Of a DNA stretch of 39,376 nt, positions 8,676 through 16,585 are shown in pieces. Within the stretch, counting starts at the first letter, position 1. Every line of letters begins with the position of its first letter. The translations under genes were made by a program, and so were the position numbers. The notes beneath the pieces are model-generated. The model was not told the DNA's origin, did no database searches, and worked only from the letters and a program-made list of their open reading frames with translations. The stretch is from Microcystis wesenbergii FACHB-1317 (GTDB taxonomy: Bacteria > Cyanobacteriota > Cyanobacteriia > Cyanobacteriales > Microcystaceae), in contig NZ_JACJQV010000195.1 in assembly GCF_014696875.1 (NCBI RefSeq), positions 1-39,376 of the forward strand, read 5' to 3'.

Positions 8676-9779
8676 ATGTCATTACTTAATTCTCAATTTC
8701 ATCATTTAGCCCCTGAGGTTAGAGGTCGGTTAAAGGAAGTTTTGCTAGATATTGTTGAAAATCTTGAAATTTCCGCTGATTTTTCGATCCGTCATCCTAA
8801 CTATCAACCCTGGGAAATGCCGGCTGAGATGTTGTCTCGGATTCAGGCTTTACCGAAGGAAATACAGGATAAATATATGAGCTTACAGTTGAGGAGTTTT
8901 CTTTATGGCATTTATTATAATGGGTCGATGCAAGCATCGCAAGCATTAGGTTCTGAGAATAAGGGTCAGCAATTAGATTTGGAGAATAATAGTTTTGCTG
9001 GCGTAGCTATGGACTTTTATTTACAGTTGGAAGCAGCGAACAAGGGGGAGGGATATTTTGATTCAGGTTGGTCAATTTTGAGAGAGGAAACCGATGGCAG
9101 TTTGGCTGTGACTAAGGGCGGTTTGCGACTGCATATCCAACGGGACAAGCATCTTCAAGAGTCTGAAAAAGCGGCGGCTGTGGGGGATGTTGTGTCAATT
9201 TTGATGCCTAAGAATTTGGTGCAAAATGGCTTTTATATGGCGGTGGGTAATGCCGGTTTACAGAGAGAGGAAGCGATGGTGCGGCTCTATTTTAACGTTA
9301 CTCCCGAAGGCGCGGTGGCTGTGATGACTGGGTTGACTGAAAGGTTAAATGAGAGGGGGATTCCTTTTAGTTTTAAGGCTTTATATAATCCAGTTGATTA
9401 TCAACGATATGATGCTGGGGTGCTTTATTTTGGCAAAACAGATTATGAGTTGGTGAGGCAGGTTGTGGCTAATGTTTATCAGCAGAATCAGTCTGTTTTT
9501 AAGCCTGAAATACCTTTATTTACTCTGGAGTTAGCACCGGGATTGGGGTTAGCGGAGGAACCGGACAAAAAGTTTGGCAGTGAGGAAAGTTTTGGGATGA
9601 ATCGCTGTCAGATTATAGCCAATGGGTTGTTGATGGCTTGGCAACAGGAGGACAATTCTGCGGTGGGTCGCATTACTGCTATTTCTGAGCAGTTTTCTGG
9701 GTTGGGGATTGATTGGCAGCGTCCTTATTTGAATGCTGATTCTGAGGATGTTTATCAGGGATTAGAGTTGGCAAGCTGA
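8676..9779 (+). CDS. HopA1-family protein, candidate lanthipeptide lyase (LanY-like)
   Basis: The 367-residue protein resembles the HopA1 (type III effector) family: a helical N-terminal third, the segment GGLRLHIQRD (149-157), then MVRLYFNVTP (201-210), FSFKALYNP (231-239), YQRYDAGVLYF (242-252) with the conserved Y-R-D pattern, and SFGMNRCQIIANGL (305-318). There is no secretion signal, and the setting does not suggest a pathogen effector. HopA1-domain proteins act beside an APH-like kinase in class V lanthipeptide biosynthesis, where they are proposed to eliminate phosphate from phospho-Ser/Thr. The 24-base spacing from the kinase implies one operon. The predicted substrate is the peptide at 10990-11151. 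Confidence 0.75.
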   Translation: MSLLNSQFHHLAPEVRGRLKEVLLDIVENLEISADFSIRHPNYQPWEMPAEMLSRIQALPKEIQDKYMSLQLRSFLYGIYYNGSMQASQALGSENKGQQLDLENNSFAGVAMDFYLQLEAANKGEGYFDSGWSILREETDGSLAVTKGGLRLHIQRDKHLQESEKAAAVGDVVSILMPKNLVQNGFYMAVGNAGLQREEAMVRLYFNVTPEGAVAVMTGLTERLNERGIPFSFKALYNPVDYQRYDAGVLYFGKTDYELVRQVVANVYQQNQSVFKPEIPLFTLELAPGLGLAEEPDKKFGSEESFGMNRCQIIANGLLMAWQQEDNSAVGRITAISEQFSGLGIDWQRPYLNADSEDVYQGLELAS

Positions 9780-9794
9780 TGCTAAGAGAAAATC

Positions 9795-9905
9795 AGAAAC
9801 CGGGTTTTTACTATTTTCCTGAGTTATTCTGGGTAAAGCATAGAAAAAACCCCGGTTTCTTTCTTGGCGCAGAACTCGGAGACTCAGAAACCGGGTTTCT
9901 TTTTC
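9795..9905. repeat. AGAAACCGGGTTTCT-type palindromic repeats, possible terminator
   Basis: Three copies of a short cyanobacterial repeat lie between the HopA1 gene and the convergent hypothetical gene. AGAAACCGGGTTTTT (9795-9809) can pair with the complementary arm at 9845-9860, with one bulged C; a third, nearly self-complementary copy at 9885-9899 is followed by a T run. The arrangement could terminate transcription from either side. Related copies occur near 7268-7285 and 18808-18840. Confidence 0.55.
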
Positions 9906-9932
9906 GGGTAAAATAGGCTTATCGCCTTGCTT

Positions 9933-10223
9933 TTACTCTGGTTGGCAAAAGCGACCTGTGACTCGCTCATATTCATCTTCCAGTAACCACATAAGACTTT
10001 CTTCGTAAGTATCGCTGGTAAAGATAGATTGATAGTTTTGTGCGGGATTTTGAATCGAGAATTTACCGGATTGTTCTTTAACTAACATCAGAATATAGGG
10101 GGGTGAAAGCCAAGGATCTACCCAGATTTCGGCAAATTCCCATTGTGTTTTTTCTGTTGGCGTAATTTGCGTTTTTGCGTTTTCAGGATTTTGTGGTGCG
10201 CGGTCTGGTACGAGGTATGACAT
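9933..10223 (-). CDS. Hypothetical protein, 96 residues
   Basis: I do not recognise the family. The product is small, acidic and soluble, with repeated aromatic residues (EFAEIWVDPWLSPPYILMLVKEQSGKF) and an ESLMWLLEDEYERV helix near the end. AGGAA lies about 8 bases before the ATG. It overlaps the end of the preceding gene by 41 bases in another frame, so the two are probably translated from one mRNA. It sits inside the RiPP island between the HopA1 gene and the precursor, on the opposite strand. An accessory or immunity role can be imagined, but nothing in the sequence shows it. Confidence 0.6.
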   Translation of the reverse strand: MSYLVPDRAPQNPENAKTQITPTEKTQWEFAEIWVDPWLSPPYILMLVKEQSGKFSIQNPAQNYQSIFTSDTYEESLMWLLEDEYERVTGRFCQPE

Positions 10224-10545
10224 GATATTTTCCTGTGCTTTTTTTTATTTTTATTTCTCCATAGTGGAGAGGGATTCTCGTTCCATCTAATTTTAGGATA
10301 TACCCAATTGGTTCGGCAAAAAATAATCCATAGCGTTCGTATTTGTCTTCTGAATCTGCTGCTCCCGTTCTCTCTCCTCTTTGCTTAATTTCCTCTGCCA
10401 CTCTCTCCATTGTCTGGCGATTGTTAAACAAATAGACGATTCCTTCGATTTCCAGTTCTCTTTGGGATTTTTCGGTTTCGGGTAAATGTTTGTCAATCAG
10501 ACTGGTTCGGTTTTCTAGATATATTTCTCTGTTAATACCACTCAT
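10183..10545 (-). CDS. Hypothetical protein, 120 residues
   Basis: The family is unknown to me. The N-terminal half is charged and helical (ERVAEEIKQRGERTG), and the second half looks like strands (YGLFFAEPIGYILKLDGTRIPLHYGEIKIKK) ending in a basic RTRPRTTKS tail. No membrane segment or signal peptide is visible. The last 41 bases overlap the next gene. A shorter frame inside it (10293-10496) is taken as a shadow. Its place in the island makes it a candidate accessory gene, but it might equally be an unrelated passenger. Confidence 0.6.
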   Translation of the reverse strand: MSGINREIYLENRTSLIDKHLPETEKSQRELEIEGIVYLFNNRQTMERVAEEIKQRGERTGAADSEDKYERYGLFFAEPIGYILKLDGTRIPLHYGEIKIKKSTGKYHVIPRTRPRTTKS

Positions 10546-10989
10546 GTGATTTGTTTAACTAGCCATCTTACTATAACAAAAAGCGGTAAGGGTCGCTATG
10601 CCGTCAGGCTTATCGCCTATCTTAAAATAAAGTAGCGATCGGCCCATCGCTAAAGTTTAGTCTCATTAGGGCATAGGGCTATTTTTTTGACCCGCCACCA
10701 CCCGAACCCAGGGGAGAGAGATATAAAAAAGACATAATTGTGTTAGTTCTGTCTCAAAAACAAAGCTCGCTGATACGAAATCATGGTAATTTGCGGTCAT
10801 AATCTACGTGAAATTACGGTGTTTTGGTCGGTAAAATTGAGACATAATTGTGCTAGTTAGATGAATTTTAAAGTTGCTCAACCCCTTGTCATTATTTGAG
10901 AGTTAGGCAACAATAAGAGTCATAGGGAAAGGAAGAGCATAATTAATCTGATTACCTCAAAGTAAAACTTATTCCAAGAGGAAACGAAA
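10546..10989. promoter_or_regulatory. Leader region of the RiPP precursor gene with two operator-like motifs
   Basis: This gap before the precursor holds two copies of GACATAATTGTG(T/C)TAGTT, at 10731-10748 and 10841-10858. The first keeps most of the palindrome seen at 7363-7383 (7 of 9 pairs); the second has a decayed right arm. They are 110 bases apart. A CATAAT at about 10937-10942 could be a -10 box, and AGAGGA at 10977-10982 is the ribosome-binding site. A 25-codon frame at 10783-10860 is not considered a gene. Confidence 0.45.
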
Positions 10990-11151
10990 ATGGCTAATAT
11001 TACTATTTCTGACTTACGTCCTGCTGGTGCAGATTTGTTCTCGGATTCTGAAAGTTATATGCATGAATTGACCGATTCGGAAATGCTTGATACATTAGGT
11101 GGATGGCGGGGTTTCCGAATTCTTTGGACTGCCCTTTGCGTTCAATGGTAG
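10990..11151 (+). CDS. RiPP precursor peptide with double-glycine leader
   Basis: The 53-residue peptide begins MANITISDLRPAGADLF and has an acidic leader (DSESYMHELTDSEMLDTLGG) ending in Gly-Gly at 37-38, the usual cut site of C39-peptidase transporters. The predicted core is WRGFRILWTALCVQW: 15 residues, cationic and hydrophobic, with Trp at core positions 1, 8 and 15, one Thr (9) and one Cys (12). AGAGGA lies 7 bases before the ATG and a strong terminator follows at 11237. The leader type matches those of known cyanobacterial bacteriocin clusters. With the kinase-HopA1 pair nearby, a single methyllanthionine between Thr9 and Cys12 is the simplest predicted product; an unmodified or differently modified peptide is possible. 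Confidence 0.85.
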   Translation: MANITISDLRPAGADLFSDSESYMHELTDSEMLDTLGGWRGFRILWTALCVQW

Positions 11152-11236
11152 CAAAATATCTTGCATTTAAGTTGAAGAGAATAGGAGACTTTGATTAATT
11201 GCTTTTGTTATGATTTTTCGAGGTTCCCAAAAAATG

Positions 11237-11265
11237 AAACCGAGATAGTTTTATTATCTCGGTTT
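11237..11265. terminator. Bidirectional hairpin terminator between the precursor and SurA-like genes
   Basis: AAACCGAGATA (11237-11247) pairs perfectly with TATCTCGGTTT (11255-11265) around a 7-base loop. A-rich sequence precedes and T-rich sequence follows, so it can end transcripts from both strands: the precursor coming from the left and the transporter operon from the right. Confidence 0.85.
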
Positions 11266-11287
11266 ATTTGATATTTTTTAAAAAAAC

Positions 11288-12034
11288 TTAATTGCAAATC
11301 TCAATATTTTTATTAGCTTGGAAGTGAATCAGAGAGTTACTAACCCACTCGTTAAATAGATCTGTCGCAATTTTATTGCGAAGCCAGTTGTCTAGCTTCC
11401 TTTCAATAATCTCTTCAACTAAAATTAGATGCACTCCCTTAGAAGTCACAATCGGTTTAAGAACCTCTGGTGGTGTCGCCGCAAAAACAGCCGCCGAAAT
11501 TTCTGGCTTCAAATCTTTACGAGACAGTATCCCTCGATATCCTCCTTTTCGGCGTAACTCTTTATCCTCAATATACTTGTGAGCCACATCATAGAAACTC
11601 ATTTCCCCTTCCTGAATAGAATAAAATAATTCCATCGCTAAATCTTCATCTTCTAACACTACTTCATGCATTACTACCCCAGCATAATCTAATTGATGCT
11701 CATAAAAATATGGCTCAATTTTATCCGCAAAAAGATGAACAGCTAGTTTTGTGGAAAGACCTTGATAGTACACAAATTCTTCAAAATCATCTAAAGACAG
11801 ATGATTTTTTTTCATCCAAGCCCAGGTATCCTCTTCACTAAGAAGTTTATACATTTTTCGGTATTTGTCTGCCATCTCTTGAAGCTCCTCAGCTTCTAGC
11901 TTGATTCCTACCTCTTCTGCCGTATTGGCGATCATTTTACGGGTAATAATTGCTTCTATGAGTTCAGAAGTTTTTAAAGACAGCTTAACTTGTTTCAGAA
12001 TATCTTCAGCAGTAATGGTAATAGATTGTGACAT
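11288..12034 (-). CDS. SurA/parvulin-like peptidylprolyl isomerase of the peptide-export operon
   Basis: The 248-residue protein has a helical SurA_N-like region (residues 1-110) and a parvulin domain (about 115-210), including KYIEDKELRRKGGYRGILSRKDLKPEISAAVF and KPIVTSKGVHLILVEEI. There is no signal peptide, so it is probably cytoplasmic. SurA-like isomerases next to HlyD and C39-ABC genes are a known arrangement in cyanobacterial bacteriocin clusters, where they are thought to help fold or deliver the substrate. It is the last gene of the operon, 51 bases after hlyD. A broken paralogue lies at 17660-17885. Confidence 0.85.
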   Translation of the reverse strand: MSQSITITAEDILKQVKLSLKTSELIEAIITRKMIANTAEEVGIKLEAEELQEMADKYRKMYKLLSEEDTWAWMKKNHLSLDDFEEFVYYQGLSTKLAVHLFADKIEPYFYEHQLDYAGVVMHEVVLEDEDLAMELFYSIQEGEMSFYDVAHKYIEDKELRRKGGYRGILSRKDLKPEISAAVFAATPPEVLKPIVTSKGVHLILVEEIIERKLDNWLRNKIATDLFNEWVSNSLIHFQANKNIEICN

Positions 12035-12085
12035 GATTAATTTTTCCTGAAAAAACTACAACATCGAGAGATTGCCAAAAAGTTT

Positions 12086-13780
12086 TTACAATTCTAAACC
12101 TCCTTTTTGTAACTTCTTGAATGGGTCAAGAATAAAATCAATAACGCGACGCTGACGCACCACCACCTCAGCGGTAGCCGTATCTCCCGGACGTAATGGA
12201 ATACAGTCATTAGCACTAGGAATACAAGTTTGATTTAAATGAATTTCTAGTTCATAAATTGCTACTCGTCCCTGAGATGTTTCTTGCATTTTGGTAGTTG
12301 GAGAAATTTTGATTAAACTTCCATCAACTACCCCATAGTCCTGAAAAGGATAAGCATCAAATTTCATCTTAACCGCCATTCCTTTCTGTAATGACCCACT
12401 TTGTGTAGTGGCCATTTCTGCTTTCAATAAAATATTCGCTTCTTGGGGCGCTATTTCTACAATCATTCCTCCTTGTTGTACCACATCTCCCACCCCAGTA
12501 ATCGGCAAACTAAAAATAGTGCCTCCTTCTTGGGCTCTAACAATCCGTTTCTCTAACTCAAACTTCAAAGAATCAATTTCTTTCTTTGTTTGCGTCACCT
12601 CAGATTTAAGACTACTGATTTGGCTATCCAAACTTTTTAGCTGTTCTTGAATTTTAGACAGAGCAATTTCCCCCGCATGAGTAAGGGTTTGAACACTATT
12701 CTCTTGCTCGGCTAAACGCAACTTCGCTTGCTCAATGTCCGCTTCCCCTTGATTAACAATTCTCTCATAAATCCTCTTTTGTTCGATTAATCGTAACTCC
12801 GCTTGCTCAATATCCGCCTTCCCTTGATTAACAATTCTCTCATAACTGCTTTTCTGCTCTTCTAATCGCAGTCTGGCTTGCTCAATATCTGCTTGACTTT
12901 GCTTCCAAATACTTTGTCTTTCATCGGCGATATTTTCCTGTTCAACGACCCGAACTTCCGCTATCACCCCATTATGGAAAAGATTCTGGTAACGTTCGAC
13001 TTCCCTCAAGGCTTTTTGTAAGCGCAATTCTGCTAAATTATAAGCGGTGTTGCTATCCTCTAACTGTTGTTTGGCTTGGGCAACTTGAGTCAGTTTCTCT
13101 TCTCTTTGTAAATTTAAGGTTCTTCTGAGTGCTGCCAGATTTTGCTCCGCTTGAGCAATTTGAGTCAGTTTTTCCTGTTCTTGCAAATTGTATGTTGTCT
13201 TAAGAGACTGAAAGGTTTGTCGAGCTTGTTCTACCTGAGATAGTTTCTCTAATTGTTGGGACTGATTTTGCCGTTCTTGGGTACGCAGTTCGGTTTCTAG
13301 CTGATTTTTTTGTTGCTTTAGTGCATTCAGCCGATTATTTTGACTTTGTAGTTGAATTTGCAGTTGGGTAATTCGCTCACGAATAGGGAGACTGTCCAGT
13401 TCCATTAAAATATCCCCAGCTTTTACCATGTCTCCTTCTTCAATATTTAGCATTTCAACTTTAGCCGTTTGGGAATTAAGAGCCGCAGATGTATAGGTTA
13501 AATTTAGCTTTTGCTTAATTGTACCACCTTGCGGTTCTAACCGTCCCCTAGCACTACCCGTTTCATCTACCCGAGACAACATTCCCCAGGGCAAAGCGAT
13601 CGCCACAAAAACGATTAAAAAATAGAGCAGTCCTCGCGTCCACCGCTGAGGTAACGCATCCAACAGTTCCTTTGTGGCAAAAGACCAATCCGCCGAAGAA
13701 TTTAGGTTACTTCCTGGTAGATTTTGGTCGCTTTTACGACCATTTAAGTCTGCTTGGTTAATCTCATTAAACTGGGTCAT
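12086..13780 (-). CDS. HlyD-family membrane fusion protein
   Basis: HlyD proteins link an inner-membrane ABC transporter to the periplasm and outer-membrane channel. The 564-residue product has a cytoplasmic N-terminus, one membrane helix at 51-68 (LLYFLIVFVAIALPWGML), a biotinyl-lipoyl-like half motif (EGDMVKAGDILMELDS), a long coiled coil from about 130 to 400, and a beta-barrel C-terminal part (GVVDGSLIKISPTT, LRPGDTATAEVVV). The coil contains three tandem 25-residue units beginning ADIEQA (12670-12893). It lies 33 bases after the transporter gene and 51 before the isomerase gene, all on one strand. Confidence 0.93.
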   Translation of the reverse strand: MTQFNEINQADLNGRKSDQNLPGSNLNSSADWSFATKELLDALPQRWTRGLLYFLIVFVAIALPWGMLSRVDETGSARGRLEPQGGTIKQKLNLTYTSAALNSQTAKVEMLNIEEGDMVKAGDILMELDSLPIRERITQLQIQLQSQNNRLNALKQQKNQLETELRTQERQNQSQQLEKLSQVEQARQTFQSLKTTYNLQEQEKLTQIAQAEQNLAALRRTLNLQREEKLTQVAQAKQQLEDSNTAYNLAELRLQKALREVERYQNLFHNGVIAEVRVVEQENIADERQSIWKQSQADIEQARLRLEEQKSSYERIVNQGKADIEQAELRLIEQKRIYERIVNQGEADIEQAKLRLAEQENSVQTLTHAGEIALSKIQEQLKSLDSQISSLKSEVTQTKKEIDSLKFELEKRIVRAQEGGTIFSLPITGVGDVVQQGGMIVEIAPQEANILLKAEMATTQSGSLQKGMAVKMKFDAYPFQDYGVVDGSLIKISPTTKMQETSQGRVAIYELEIHLNQTCIPSANDCIPLRPGDTATAEVVVRQRRVIDFILDPFKKLQKGGLEL

Positions 13781-13813
13781 AATTTATGAAAATCTTGCTC
13801 AGATTTATGAACA

Positions 13814-16528
13814 TTAGTTAAGTTGCTGATGATTTAAATAGTAATAATGCGCTTTTTTTGCCATTAACTGCTCGTGATTTCCTTGCTCTATTAATACTCC
13901 TCTATCTAAAACTAAAATTATATGAGCATTTCTAACGGTAGATAAGCGATGGGCAATAATTAATGTAGTACGTCCCTTAAGAATTCTATTCAAATTAGTC
14001 TGAATAATTCGCTCCGACTCCACATCTAAGTGGGAAGTTGCCTCATCAAAAATCAATAGACGAGGATTGCCTAATAACGCCCTAGCGATGGCTAATCTTT
14101 GCCGTTGACCACCAGACAATAACCCTCCACCTTCACCAATCTGGGTTTCATAACTCATCGGTAACTTTTGAATAAACTCGTCAGCACCTGCTAATTGAGC
14201 GGCTTCGATAATTTCCGCCTGAGTTGCAGAAGGTCGCGCTAGGGTCAAGTTGTCCCGAATTGTGCCACCAAATAAAAAAGTATCCTGGTCAACAACACCA
14301 ACCCTTTGACGCAAAGAAGATAAAGAAATGCTAGTTATGTCATGACCATCAATGAAAATCTTCCCATCTGTAGGGGTATATAGCCCCAAAACTAGCTTAG
14401 AAATAGTAGTTTTTCCTGAACCAGAACGCCCCACTAAAGCTACAGTCTGTCCGGCTTTGATTTCAAAGCTGAGATTCTCTAAAACATTAGTTTCGCTTTC
14501 TGGGTGGTAACGAAATGTCACCTTGTCAAAAATAATATCTCCTCGTAAATCTGTTAAATAATAACGAGCCTGAGATTGCAAATCTTCCTCTGGTTCGGTA
14601 TCAATCACATCATTAATTCGCTCTACTGCAATAATTACCTCCTGTAACTCATTCCATAGAACCGTTAACCGCTGAAAAGGGTTTATTACATTGCCAATTA
14701 ACATATTAAAAGCCACCAACTGCCCGATGGTTAATTCTCCTTGAATCACTAACCAAGCGCCAAACCAAAGCAGCCCAGTGGTCACTAAAGATTCAATGGT
14801 TAAGCTAAATACTTGGAGTCGGTTGCTAATAATCTGCCCAGAAAAGTTTTTGCGAATTGACTTGTTGAGAAACTCCTCCCAACGCCAGCGCACTACTTGC
14901 TCAATTGCCAGAGATTTGACCGTGCGTACACCAGTCAAAGATTGGATTAAATAACCACTTTCTTCCGCTAAGGCCGCAAATATTTCTCTGGATATCTTTT
15001 GTAGGAAAGGAGTAGCAATGATAGCAAGCAGGAAAAAAGGTGGCACAATGACTAATGCCAGTAAAGCCATTTTCCAGCTATACCAGAACATAAGTCCCAC
15101 ATAGATAAAGACCGTGAGTAAATCTAATACAATAGATAGGGCTTCACCCGTTAGAAATCTCTCAATCTTGCGGTTTTCCTGCAGCCTGGCCATGATATCC
15201 CCCACATAGCGAAACTCAAAAAAACGCAGGGGTAATCGGAAAGTGTGGGTAATAAATCCCACAATCATGGCTAAATTTACTTTGTTGGCAGTGTGGTCGA
15301 GGAGATATTGTCGTAACCCAGTCAAAGCAACCCGAAATAAACCAAAAATGACTAACCCTAATCCCACAGCCGTTAAGGTTAATGTACTGCCTTGAACAAC
15401 TACCCGGTCGAGGAGTAACTGAGTAAATAGTGGGGTAACTAATCCGAAAATTTGAATGACTAAGGAAGCAATAAATACTTCTAGCAATACTTGACCGTGA
15501 GGACTGGCTAAATTAAAAAATTGCCAAAATGGGGTAGTATGATTTTTGAGTTCCTTGATTAAAGCTGTCGGTTGTAGGAGTAGTGTATAACCCTGCCAAC
15601 CTGTTTTAAATTCTGGATATGTTAAACTCCGTTGACCAATAGCAGGGTCAGCAACAATGACTTGATTGCGAGTGATTTCATAAACGACAATATAATGATT
15701 ACCTTCCCAGTGAGCGATTGCGGGTAATTTTTGTTTAGCCAGTTGGTCAATACTGGCTTTAACTGGTCTAGTGGAAAATCCGATACTTTCCGCCGCAGCG
15801 GATAGTCCTCGCAAAGAAGCCCCATTGGCATCTACATTAGCAATATCTCGAATGCGGTTGACACTAAACTTTTTGCCCCAATAACGGGCAACCATTACTA
15901 AACAAGCAGCACCACAGTCAGAACCACTTTGTTGCTCAAAAAAAGGATAGCGTCTAGTAATATGCTGCCATAGATGAGTAACGCGCTGAGTGGGGCTAGG
16001 GAAATAAGCCTTGTTAACTTTTTGCTTGTGGGTTTTTAGATATATTTCATCTTTGATTGTGCTAATTCCCGCAATTAGTTCCTGGTCGTCCTTTACGGAT
16101 AAATCTAGTTGAGTATTGATGGAAAATTTACTTTTTTGTTCATTATCTTTAGCGGTAGCTAAATTGTACAAATACTCCTTAAATCGGGAATTTTTATGAA
16201 TGATAGAGCGCAAAACTTTACCAGGAATATAACATAGCTCTGCTTGAGGCGAAACCCTGACAGCATAATCTAAAAAACCGGCTTCAGGAAACAAAGTACA
16301 TTCCCCAAATAGTTGAGCCGGATGCAGGGTGCTAATTAAGTCCAGGCTACTGTTAACCAGTCTTACTTTGCCAGCGACCAAAATATATAAGCCATCGGAT
16401 GCTGAGATACTTTCCAACAACAAACCGGGGTTAGGTTTTGAAAATTCAGCCGACTCAACTAAACTGGCTAAATCCTCTTCTGATAAAAATTGACCGATTA
16501 GACCAGATAGATATTCTTTGGTAGTCAT
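13814..16528 (-). CDS. Cyclic-nucleotide-binding/C39 peptidase/ABC transporter (PCAT) fusion
   Basis: PCAT transporters cut the leader after a double Gly and export the core. This 904-residue protein has, in order, a cNMP-binding-like domain (about 20-125, LYILVAGKVRLV and LFGECTLFPEAG), a C39 peptidase (about 195-325) with Cys205 in SDCGAACL, His278 in GNHYIVV and Asp294 in VADPAIG, six membrane helices, and an ATPase domain with VGRSGSGKTT, LLSGGQRQRLAIARAL and LLIFDEATSHLD. All catalytic motifs are intact. An ATG at 16564 is possible, but the ATG at 16528 has GGGAG in front and is preferred. The natural partner is the double-glycine precursor at 10990-11151. Confidence 0.94.
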   Translation of the reverse strand: MTTKEYLSGLIGQFLSEEDLASLVESAEFSKPNPGLLLESISASDGLYILVAGKVRLVNSSLDLISTLHPAQLFGECTLFPEAGFLDYAVRVSPQAELCYIPGKVLRSIIHKNSRFKEYLYNLATAKDNEQKSKFSINTQLDLSVKDDQELIAGISTIKDEIYLKTHKQKVNKAYFPSPTQRVTHLWQHITRRYPFFEQQSGSDCGAACLVMVARYWGKKFSVNRIRDIANVDANGASLRGLSAAAESIGFSTRPVKASIDQLAKQKLPAIAHWEGNHYIVVYEITRNQVIVADPAIGQRSLTYPEFKTGWQGYTLLLQPTALIKELKNHTTPFWQFFNLASPHGQVLLEVFIASLVIQIFGLVTPLFTQLLLDRVVVQGSTLTLTAVGLGLVIFGLFRVALTGLRQYLLDHTANKVNLAMIVGFITHTFRLPLRFFEFRYVGDIMARLQENRKIERFLTGEALSIVLDLLTVFIYVGLMFWYSWKMALLALVIVPPFFLLAIIATPFLQKISREIFAALAEESGYLIQSLTGVRTVKSLAIEQVVRWRWEEFLNKSIRKNFSGQIISNRLQVFSLTIESLVTTGLLWFGAWLVIQGELTIGQLVAFNMLIGNVINPFQRLTVLWNELQEVIIAVERINDVIDTEPEEDLQSQARYYLTDLRGDIIFDKVTFRYHPESETNVLENLSFEIKAGQTVALVGRSGSGKTTISKLVLGLYTPTDGKIFIDGHDITSISLSSLRQRVGVVDQDTFLFGGTIRDNLTLARPSATQAEIIEAAQLAGADEFIQKLPMSYETQIGEGGGLLSGGQRQRLAIARALLGNPRLLIFDEATSHLDVESERIIQTNLNRILKGRTTLIIAHRLSTVRNAHIILVLDRGVLIEQGNHEQLMAKKAHYYYLNHQQLN

Positions 16529-16585
16529 TTCTCCCTCGATAGTGTTGCAAACACTTAATAGCACTTAATAGATTTTTCATGATGA

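Noticed and set aside
7482-9779. Kinase-HopA1 pair considered as an antibiotic-resistance gene plus a type III effector
   Set aside because: No secretion system or effector signal is present, and the pair beside a precursor and C39 exporter fits peptide modification better; the kinase alone could not exclude it.
10783-10860. Frame of 25 codons (MVICGHNLREITVFW...) between the two operator-like motifs, considered as a second precursor
   Set aside because: No leader, no Gly-Gly site and no ribosome-binding site; it also overlaps the second motif copy.
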